DNA from: DASPHG01 sp963748315
Lineage (GTDB): Bacteria > Actinomycetota > Thermoleophilia > Solirubrobacterales > Thermoleophilaceae
Direction: 5' to 3'
Assembly (NCBI GenBank): GCA_963748315.1
Contig: CAVVIK010000010.1
Location: 62,001-126,000 of the forward strand
DNA: 64,000 nt
Made by a program: the position numbers and the translations under genes
Notes under the pieces: model-generated
The model's database searches: none
Told to the model about the DNA's origin: nothing
What the model saw: only the letters and a program-made list of their open reading frames with translations
Shown here: piece by piece, positions 55,289 through 64,000 of the stretch
How the letters are laid out: the number at the start of each line of letters is the position of its first letter
Position numbering within the stretch: the first letter of the stretch is position 1

Positions 55289-58200
55289 ATGCGTAATTCG
55301 TGCTGCCGGCTGACCGTCGCAGGAGCTCTTCTGATTCTCGCCCTCGCCCTGCCTTCGTCAGCGACAGCCGACGTCTTCGATCCGCTTGCCCCTGCCGCAA
55401 TTCAGAGCGGTCCGTCGGTCACGACCGACAAGGCCGACTACGAGCCCGGCGTCCCCGGTCGTCCTGACGGGCAGCGGCTGGCAAGCCGGCGAGAGCGTCC
55501 AGATCGTCGTCAACGACGATGGCCTGCAGCCGGAGCCGTGGCAGCACACGGCTACCGTCGTTGCCGACGCCACGGGCGCCTTCGTGTATCAGTTCGACCT
55601 GCCTGACGTCGTGGTCGCGAAGTACACGCTGACGGCCACCGGAGCCAGCTCAGGCACGGCGTCGCGGCATTCACGGACTCCCACGTCGAGCGCGGCTGCG
55701 GCGTCACGCCGACGCTGGTGGTCAACACGACAGCTCGACGACTTCAGCATGGGCGACAACGGCCTGTGCTCGCTGCGCGAGGCGATCGGACGTCGAACGC
55801 GCACCCCGAGGTCACTGACATCGATCTCGAGCCGACACCTACACGCTCACGATCCCGAAGGACGCGTCCAACGACGACGGCGAGGACGGCGACCTCGACG
55901 TGTCCGAGAGCGTCTCGATCAACGGCGACGGCGCAGGCGCGACCATCGTCCAGGGCGGCGCGACGATTGGCACCGGCGTCGACCGCGTCTTCCACCTGCG
56001 CACGCCCGGGACCGACCTCGACCTGAACGACTTCACGATCGAGAATGGCTTCGCGAACACGGCCGGCGGCGGCATCCGCGCCGAGGACGGGAGCATGGCC
56101 GAGCCGAACGCGCTCGACCTCGACAACATGGTGGTCACGCACAACCGGATGACGAGCGGCAACGGCGGCGCGGGCCTCTACATCGTGGCGTTCAACATCG
56201 ACACGACGGTCGAAGGACTCCGACGTTCACCGACAACGACACGGCCTCGAACTGCACCGGTTGTGACGGCGGCGCGATCTTCAACCGCGGCCGCAGTCTC
56301 GACATCGACAACTCGCATCTCGACGGCAACTCCGCCGGCGGCAAGGCCGGCGGCCTCTGGAACACCAACGGCGGCCAGCGTCACGATCGACGACTCGACC
56401 GTCAACGACAACACGAACAACAACGCAGGGTGCCGACGATCTCGACGGCTTCGGCGGCGGCATCTACCAGGCCGACGAGGACTCGTTCATGACGATCACC
56501 AACTCCGAGGTGAACGGGAACACCGCGCAGGGACGAGGCGGCGGGATCTACATCACCAACGGCCACCTGGTCCTCGACCACTCGGAGGTCAACGACAACA
56601 CACTCGATGGCCCGCGCGACGGCGGCGGCATCTTCTCGAGCAGCGCGCTCGAGAGCCCGCCCGCGGTTCAGATCATCGACTCGACGGTCGCCCGCAACAC
56701 GACCGGCCGGAGCGGTGGCGGCTACTTCGACAACCAGAACACCAACCACGACTCGCTGCTCATCAAGCAGTCGACGTTCAACGACAACGAGGCCGTGGGC
56801 AGACGGCGGTGGCCTTCACATCCGGATGGACGCGACGATCGCGAACTCGACGATCGACAACAACCTCGGCCGGAGCCGACGGCGGCGGGCTCTGGCTGGT
56901 CGACAAGAACCTCAACCTCTCAACGACACGATCAGCGACAACGACGCCGGCGGCCTGGGCGACGGGCTTCGCCGCGACCTCGGCGCCGCGAACGACGGCG
57001 ACTACTTCCTCAGCAACACGATCGTCGACAACAACGACTGCAGCGCCGAGGTGAACGACAACAACCCGATCACGGAGGCGTTCAACGAGGGCACGAACAA
57101 CCTCGACAGCGGGACGAGCTGCGGCTTCCAGGGCGCCAACAACAGCCAGAGCAACTGCAATCCCGACCTCGGCGCCGCTGCAGGACAACGGCGGACCGAC
57201 GTTCACGCGCGCCATCGGTCTCTCAGCAGCGACGCGCTCGATGCCGGCGACGAGCTGTCTGCGCGGCCTCGCCGGTCGACGGCATCGACCAGCGCCACGT
57301 GCCGCGCCCACAGGGAGCGGCATGCGACATCGGCGCCTACGAGCTCGCGGCGACGATCCGCGGGATGAAGTTCGAGGACCTCGACCCGGTTGGGCCAAGG
57401 ATGCGACTGATCCGGGCTCGAGGGCTGGATCATCAACGCCTATGCCGACGACGGCGCGGGCGGTGACACCCGGCGGACGGGATCATCGGTCCGGACGAGG
57501 CCGCGGCGGGGCCGGCCGCGACGGGCGAGACCGACGCCAACGGCGAGTACGCGCTCGGGCTCTCGGTCAACCCGAACAACGATTACGTGATCTGCGAGGA
57601 GCTGCAGGCCGGCTGGACGCAGACATTCCCGGATCCGGGGACCGGCGATTGCTGATGCGATCGCGGCTGCCGGCGACGAGGGGTACTCCGGAGCTCGACC
57701 TCGCGGTCGGTGACGACTTCGACGGCCGCGACTTCGGCAACGTCGAGTCGGCGGCGACCGTCTCGGGCATGAAGTTCCGCGACGTTAACAGCAGCGATGG
57801 CTCGTTCGATGACACGGAATCCGCCTGACGAGCCGGTCGAAGGCTGGGTCATCGACGCCTACGCGGACGACGGTGACGGCATCGTGGACTCCACCGAGGA
57901 CGACACCGTCGCGGCGACCGCGACGACGGATTCGAGTGGCGACTACACGCTGACGCTCGCCGCAGGCGATTACGTGATCTGCGAGACGCTGCCCGCCGAC
58001 TGGGTCCAGTCGTTCCCGAACCCCGGCGACGGGGATTGCTCAGGGGTCGCGGACCACGCCGCCGAGGGCTACGCGGTGTCGGTCAATTCGGGCGATGCCG
58101 TGACCGACAAGGACTTCGGCAACATCGCCGGCCTCGTCAAGGGCACGAAGACCGACGAGGCGGACAACCCGCTCGAGGGCTGGGTCATCGACGCTGCGCC

Positions 58201-60867
58201 GTACGACGGACGACGGCGACCGGTGATGCCGCCGACGGCGAACTGAACGACGCCGAGGCGACCGCCGTGCGCGTGCGACCGACGACCGACGGCAGACGGG
58301 AATTACACGATCGGCCTCCAGGCCGGCGACTACGTGATCTGCGAGGAGCTCAGTCCGGATGGACGCAGGTGGCACCGGCCGACACCGATCTGCCAGGAGC
58401 TGCCGGATCCGGACGCGGACGGCGGCCACGCGGTCGACGGACCTCACGACCGAGCGAAACTCCACGAGAACGACTTCCAGAACGACCGAGGAGGACGACA
58501 CCAACACGATCTCGGGCGAGAAGTTCCGTGATGTCGACAGCAGTGGAACCAATAACGCCGGTGACGAGCCGGTCGAGGGCTGGGTCATCAACGCCTTCGC
58601 CGACGACGGCGACGGCGTGCACTCGACGACGGGACGGAGGCGACCGAGCCGCCGGCATTCACCGCCACGACGGCGGCGGACGGCACGTACTAGATCGACG
58701 TCGACCCCGGCGACTACGTCGTCTGCGAGGAGCTCAAGGACGACTGGGTCCAGTCCTTCCCGAACCCCGGGACGCTGACTGCTCGGTCAGTCGACGGCGC
58801 AGGCCCGGAGGGCTACGCCGTTCGATTCTCGAACGAGGGCGATGACGCGACGGACAAGGACTTCGGCAACATCGCCGGCCTCGTTTCAGGGATGAAGTTC
58901 GACGACGACGACCGAGGATGGCGTCAAGGACGTGACGGACCCGCCGCTGCCCGGCTGGGTGATCAACGCCTACGCCGACGACGGCGCAGGGTGATGACAC
59001 CGCAGGTGACGGCATCCTGGGCCCGATGAGGCTGCCGCGGACCCGGTCGCGAGTGAGACGACGAGCGATCCGGACGGCACGTACACGCTCGGCCTCCAGG
59101 CCGGCGACTACGTCGTCTGCGAGATGCTGCAGACCGGTTGGCTCCAGTCCTTCCCGAACCCGGGTACCGGCGACTGCTCGAACGTCGACGGGGCAGGCCC
59201 GGAGGGCTACTTCATCGACGACCTCGAGACGACCGATCACTTCGAGGACAAGGACTTCGGCAACTTCGAGGGCGCGACGATCTCGGGCCTGAAGTTCGAC
59301 GATCAGGAGGACCCGAAGGGCACGAACGCCGCCGATCCGGACGATCCGGGGCTCGAGGGCTGGACGATCGAGGCCTACGCGGACGATGGCTTCGGTGCGG
59401 CGACACCGGCAGTCCTGTCGCGAGCGACAGTCACGGACGCGGACGGCAACTACACGCTGACCGTTCCCGGCAGGTGATCCGGATCGCAATCGACTACGTG
59501 ATCTGCGAGCAACTCCAGACTGGCTGGGTCCAGTCGGCACCGAGACGGCCGACGGGACTGCGCGGGCGTCAGCGGAGCCGCGGACTTCGGGCATGTCCGT
59601 CAGCGTTGCGGTGGGAGACGAGGTCGACGGACAAGGACTTCGGCAACTACCGCACGGCCACGGTCACGGTCAACAAGACCTACTCGGACGGCACCACCAC
59701 CACGCCGGTGACGGTCAAGCTCGAGTGCACGGGTGGCGACGTCAGTCCGGCGACCGACACGGCATCGCCGGGTAGCCCGGCCGAATTCGAGGTCGAGCAG
59801 TTCGCGGACGACGACACGTGCGATGTCACCGAGGTCAGCGATGTGGACGGCTTCACCGCCGACACGTCCGACTGCGAGAACCTCGACCTCGAGGCGGGCG
59901 CTGAGCTCGAGTGCACGGTCGAGAACATCCAGGAGGCGACGATCGTCACGAACGGAGGCTGCACCTTCGACCGCGTCGACGACCGTGCCGGGTTCCAGTT
60001 CCCGGCGATCTTCACGCCGCAGACAGGCAGCTACTACAAGCTGTCCTCGACGAACCCGGGGCAGTTCTACCTGAACGTCGTTTACGACGGGGACCAGGGT
60101 GACGACATCGAGATCGACATCCCATTCCCGTTCGTGACGGTTTCGCCGAGCGCGATCGACGTGCACGAGGACGTGAACGCGGGCCCGAACGGCAGCGGAA
60201 GGATGTGCTTCCACCCGAAGGGCAAGCTGCTCAGCAAGGAGAGCGACGCGGTCACGTGGAACTACGGAACCGGCGGTGACACCTTCGGCGATACGAAGAC
60301 CGTCACGGTCGACTCGCCGGAGGACGGGCTCGTTTACGTCCGGATCCACCTGGCGTACGGCCTGAAGGGCGTCGCCGGGATGTGCACGAAGGGCGCGGGT
60401 ACGCCGCCGCCGGCGGACTGCACGTCGCCTGCGAACCATCATTTCGATGGATACGAGCCGTACCTCTTCACCTTCAGCGGCCCCAATGACGACGGTGGCG
60501 GCACGGTGGAGAGCTTCAACGTGTTCAAGAAGAACCCGGGGATCGGCTCGTTGGCGTTGAAGACGACCTCGGGCGACGCGGTCCCGTTCACCGCGATCGA
60601 GTACTGGCAGGGCACGAAGAAGCTCGGTGCCCAGTCCACGGACGAGGACGGCTGGTCGATGTGGCTCTACAAGTACACCGGCAAGGCGACCACGTTCACG
60701 GTCAAGCTCCCGGCGTACGGCCTCTCGAAGTCGGTGCAAATGAAGTCGAACGGCTACGTATCCGTGAGCTTCTCCGTCCCGGAGGGCACCACGACGCCGA
60801 CGCCGACCCCGACGAGCCGACGCCGACGCCCACGCCGACGCAGCCCGGCGGCGGAAAGAACAGGTAG
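55289..60867 (+). CDS. Giant secreted repeat protein B, riddled with frameshifts
   Basis: ATG 55289 opens a clear signal peptide (LTVAGALLILALALPSSATA), then the same Ig-like domain as A (DKADYEPG, LTGSGWQAGES). CSLREAI and a beta-helix follow to about 57180, closing in the choice-of-anchor-Q ending CDIGAYEL near 57350. Six SdrD-B-like repeats (57361-59650) and one copy of the A-type four-cysteine repeat come next. The shared C-terminal domain runs from GGCTFDR near 59955, and a PTPTPT linker ends in QPGGGKNR at stop 60867. Roughly 20 shifts are needed before 59640 and only one after, so the protein is either decayed or poorly sequenced. Extracellular; the role is probably similar to A. Confidence 0.65.
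57361..59657 (+). repeat. Six SdrD-B-like repeats of about 380 bp in gene B
   Basis: Repeats begin near 57361, 57762, 58140, 58513, 58890 and 59281 with variants of SGMKFDDxxxxG. They continue with GWxIxAYADDG, a NGDYTL-like strand, and DYVICEELQxGWxQSFPxPGxGDC, ending KDFGN. This is the prealbumin-like SdrD-B/Cna-B-type stalk domain. Frames change several times inside the array. Confidence 0.7.
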
Positions 60868-60886
60868 GACCGAGGACTCGCTGGAT

Positions 60887-60920
60887 CTTCACCGGCCGCA
60901 CGAGCGCGCGGCCGGTGAAG
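60887..60920 (+). terminator. Strong hairpin after gene B
   Basis: Perfect 13-bp stem CTTCACCGGCCGC / GCGGCCGGTGAAG with an 8-nt loop, 20 bp after the gene B stop and 8 bp before leader C. It has no T-run; it probably separates the transcripts of B and C. Confidence 0.65.
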
Positions 60921-60927
60921 GAGATCT

Positions 60928-61045
60928 CCGTTCAGGCGCCTGAACAGATCGCTTACGCGCGCTGAACGGAGTTTCCGCCCAGGTGACCCATTGCGACCAA
61001 CTGGGTACGCGCAGATGGTGGACATGGCCCACCCGAAAGGAACTC
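60928..61045 (+). promoter_or_regulatory. Paralogous leader C with perfect palindrome
   Basis: GTTCAGGCGCCTGAAC at 60930-60945 is a perfect 16-bp palindrome, and CTGAACGG at 60962-60969 repeats the half-site. GTTTCC, GGTGACCCATTGCG and the ribosome-binding GAAAGGA follow as in leaders A and B. The start codon GTG 61046 is 116 nt from the palindrome start. Confidence 0.7.
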
Positions 61046-64000
61046 GTGTCGTCTTGCCGCCGTCTCTTCGCCCGCCGTCTCGCACTCATGCTAGTCGCCG
61101 GCCTGCTGGTCGTGCCGGCTTCAGCGTCGGCGGAGGACGCGCTCGGGCCGCTCGATTCGTCCACGACGATCGAGGAGACCGTCGCTGCTGAGACCGCACC
61201 GGCGGTCAGCATCGCCTCGGACCTTGCGGACTACGCGCCAGGCGACACGGTCACGTTGACGGGAACCGGGTGGGCTCCCGGCGAGGCGGTTCACCTCGAG
61301 ATCGCCGAGGTTGACGGAGAGGGCTGGACCCACACGGCCGACGTCGCCGCTGACGGCGACGGCGTGCTCGTGTACTCGTTCAGTCTCCCGGATCGGTACG
61401 TCCCGACTTACAACGTGACGGCCACGGGCGCGACTTCCGGTACGGCGACGACGTCGTTTACCGACTCGATCGGTGGCGGCGCCGCCCGGCCGGCGACCGC
61501 TCGCCGCCTGCCAGTACGGCGGGGGCTACCTCGATCTCGCTCACTCGACCGTCGAATCGCGCGGCCGGTGATTTCCTGCTGGCGGCGGTGACGGTCGAGG
61601 ACCTCGCGGCTACGGAGAACATCTGTGCGCCCGCCGGCGCCGGGTGGACCTTGCTGCGGCGGGACGACAGCGTCGGGGCTGGCGATGAGCTTCAAGCGTT
61701 ACGCAGGCGATCTTCTACAAGTTTGCGGCGACCAACGTGTCCGATGTCACGACTGCGTTCTCGTTCCAGACCGGTGCGTGTCCTGCGGGTGGCACCCCAA
61801 CCTGAAGGCCGCGACCGCCGTGATGATCCGCTACATCGGCGTAGACCCCACATCGCCGATCGATGACCATGACGGCGCCACGGGCTGGGGCACCAGCCTC
61901 ACGGCGCCGAGCGTCACGACGACCTTCGCGAACGACCGCATCGTGAACCTGTACGGCAGCAGGAGCGACACCGACATCACGGGCGCCTCGTTCGAGAACT
62001 CGCCCAACAGCACCGCGACCGGTGGCGAGGACTTCACCCAGGGGACCCCTGGCGCCACGCCGACCGGCACCGCGACCGCGGGTAACGACTACTGGGTCGC
62101 ACAGACGGTCGCCCTCAAGCCGGCGGACCAGGGCACGATCGAACTGCGCAAGGATTGGGTGGGGACCGCGGGGAACGCGACGCTCTCCATCACGACCGAT
62201 GAGCCGATCGGGGCGGGCGCCGCGCTCGTCGACGATCGTGACGCAAAGACGAGCGGCGGAGCTAACAACCAGGTGACGCTGAGCCGACCCCCGACCAAGG
62301 AGATAGGCGACTTCCTGCTCGCCACGATAACGGTGGAAGACCTCGGGGCCGCCAACATCTGCACGCCCGCCGGCTGGACCTTGCTGCGGCGGGACGACAA
62401 CGGGACTGGCCTGACGCAGGCGGTCTACTACAGGTTCGTGAACGACACGAACGCCGCCAACTACACGTTCGGTTACAGGTCCCCTACGTGCGCGGGCGGA
62501 GCCGCGGTGGCCAAGTTCGGGAGCGGGGTGCTGATCCGCTACACCGGCGTCGACCCGACGTCGCCGATCGACGCCCACAACGTCATGACGGGCACCGGCA
62601 CCAGCCTGACGGCGCCGAGCGTCAATACGAACTTCGCCAACGATCGTGTCGTGAACGTGTACGGAAGCAAGCTGGACGCCCCCGACATGTCGAACGTCAC
62701 CTTCCAGGTGTCGTTTGACGCCGGCGGCACGGCGACCGGCGCCGAGGACTTCACGCAGGCGGGAGTGGGGGCCACGCCGACTGGCTCCGCGACGGCGGGT
62801 AACGACCTGTGGATTGGGCAGACCGTCGCTCTGAAGGAGGCGCCGAACACCGTCGAGACGACGCCCTTGGTAGGTACCGACGGTACGACCGGCCAGAAGA
62901 CGAAGCGCAGCGGCGCGACAGTCTTTCTCGACGAGACCTTCGACTCGCCGACGAACGCCGCCGACTACACGTCCGACCTGACGTGCTTCCAGGACCTGAA
63001 CAACAACGGCACGGACGACGGTGCGGGCGAGCCGGCAGTCACGCCGGCCGCGAACGACGAGGTGATGGTCACCACGCACGTCATCTGCACGTTCACGAAC
63101 ACCGAGCAAGCGGGTTCGGTTTCCGGAACGAAGTTCGATGACGTCAACCGCGACGGGAACAGCGCCGGCGAGTCGGGACTCGTGGGTTGGCGGATCAATG
63201 CGTTCGCCGATGACGGCACGGGTGATGGCGTCGAGAATGACGGCGTTCTGCACGCGGATGAGGTCACTCCGGGCCCCGCCGCGTTCGCCGATACCGACGC
63301 GAATGGCGACTACACGATCGCGCTCAAGACGGGCACGTACGTGATCTGCGAGGAGCAGCAGGACGACTGGGTGCAGACCGCGCCGGACCCGGCGGGTGCG
63401 GAGTGCGCAGAGGCGGATGCGGACGCGCCGGGCGGGCATCCGGTCACGGTGAGCGCCGGCCAGGACGAGGCCGACACCGACTTCGGCAACTACCACCTCG
63501 CCACCGTTTCCGGTTCGAAGTTCGACGATTTCAACCGCGACGGTGCCTGGGATCCGAATGGCGCGAATAACACGACGCCCGATTCAGATGACGAGCTTGG
63601 GCTTTCGGGCTGGACGATCGAGGCCTACGCCGATGACGGCGATGGCGAGCTCAGTCCGACGGAGGCCGGTGTGGCCGCGGCTGACAGCGCCACGACCGGT
63701 GGCGACGGCAGCTACGAGCTGAAGCTGCCCTCCGGCGACTACGTCCTGTGCGAGCAGCTCCAGGCCGGATGGGCGCAGACCACGCCCGATCCGAGTACCA
63801 AGCGATGTGGTGAGGTCACCGGCGCTGCTCCGGGCGGCCACGTGGTCGACCTCGATCCGGGCGAGCAGCTCGGGACTCAGAACTTCGGAAACAACCGCTC
63901 AGGAAGGGTCCAGGGGTTCAAGTTCGAGGACAAGAATCGCGACGGCATCCGTCAGCCGGACGGCCCGGATAACGACGAGAACACGTTGGAAGACAACGAG
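61046..64000 (+). CDS. Giant secreted repeat protein C (3' end outside window)
   Basis: GTG 61046 opens a signal peptide (RRLALMLVAGLLVVPASASA). An Ig-like domain related to A and B follows (DLADYAPGDTVTLTGTGW). After a few shifts between 61490 and 61800 the frame is open to the right edge. It contains two tandem domains of about 190 residues (GDFLLATITVEDL, GWTLLRRDDNGTG, GVDPTSPIDAHN, TAGNDLWIGQTVALK), and a prealbumin-like segment with CFQDLNNNGTDDG. SdrD-B-like repeats then begin near 63117, 63505 and 63907 (SGTKFDDVNRDGN, YVICEEQQDDW). No anchor is seen because the gene is cut. A surface stalk protein by architecture. Confidence 0.75.
61530..62850 (+). repeat. Two tandem GVDPTSPID-type domains in protein C
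   Basis: Copies begin near 61530 and 62266 and are spaced about 740 bp. Shared blocks are VEDLxAxxIC, GWTLLRRDD, VxIRYxGVDPTSPID, GTSLTAPSV, FANDRxVNxYGS and TATAGNDxWxxQTVALK. The copies differ at many positions, so the duplication is older than the array in gene A. Confidence 0.7.

Noticed and set aside
49567..64000. Prophage tail-fibre or mobile-element cargo
   Set aside because: No integrase, transposase, terminal repeats or phage structural genes; signal peptides and shared leaders indicate host surface proteins.

Overview
The window is about 70% GC by eye, densely coded, and rich in 4-bp stop/start overlaps (GTGA, ATGA). Start codons are often GTG or TTG, and a TANNNT hexamer often sits 6-10 nt before the start codon, as expected for leaderless transcripts. 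Together with the gene families (MarP-like CvpA/trypsin protease, AddAB with an Fe-S nuclease, WS/DGAT, F420/PPOX proteins, a MoeZ-CysO-CysM-like set, CSLREA/choice-of-anchor-Q surface proteins) this points to a chromosomal segment of a high-GC actinobacterium. My best guess is class Thermoleophilia (Solirubrobacterales/Gaiellales type); this is an inference, because there is no rRNA or marker tree here.

Layout. 0-9 kb: a structured leader with a Gly-rich membrane protein, then the threonine/lysine block lysA-hom-thrC-thrB, then a minus-strand amidase, ParA ATPase and zinc-ribbon/FHA operon. 9-21 kb: SRPBCC and lipoprotein genes, a class B PBP divergent from a MarP-like protease, secreted proteins, topoisomerase III and a phosphoesterase. 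21-30 kb: a DNA-repair operon, addB-addA-xseA-xseB, in which every junction overlaps by 4 bp. 30-40 kb: housekeeping and lipid genes (thermonuclease-like lipoprotein, PPOX, HAD, FxsA, SufT-like, WS/DGAT, M28 peptidase, IspH, a cysteine-less redoxin, an HDO/TenA-fold protein). 40-49 kb: SpoIIM-like membrane protein with an ABC ATPase, SCO1, the sulfur-carrier cluster rhodanese-E1/CysO/CysM, TatA, and a divergent LuxR-type two-component pair.

49.4 kb to the right edge is the most unusual part: three consecutive giant secreted surface proteins (A, B, C; C runs off the edge). Each is preceded by a paralogous leader of about 120 bp carrying a GTTCAG-N4-CTGAAC-like palindrome at a nearly fixed distance (116-120 nt) from the start codon. 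A and B share a beta-helix/choice-of-anchor-Q region and a C-terminal domain of about 260 residues. A carries ten near-identical and one diverged 90-91-residue acidic repeats with four cysteines each. B and C carry SdrD-B-like repeats.

Many genes are interrupted by 1-2 nt frameshifts, with the conserved protein resuming at once in another frame (hom, thrC, amidase, topoisomerase, phosphoesterase, a membrane protein, M28 peptidase, and surface proteins A and above all B), while long genes such as addA and addB are intact. Many of the shifts lie in G/C runs, so I read most of them as sequence indels rather than biological decay, but the sequence alone cannot settle this. Coordinates of such genes are given as the full reconstructed span.
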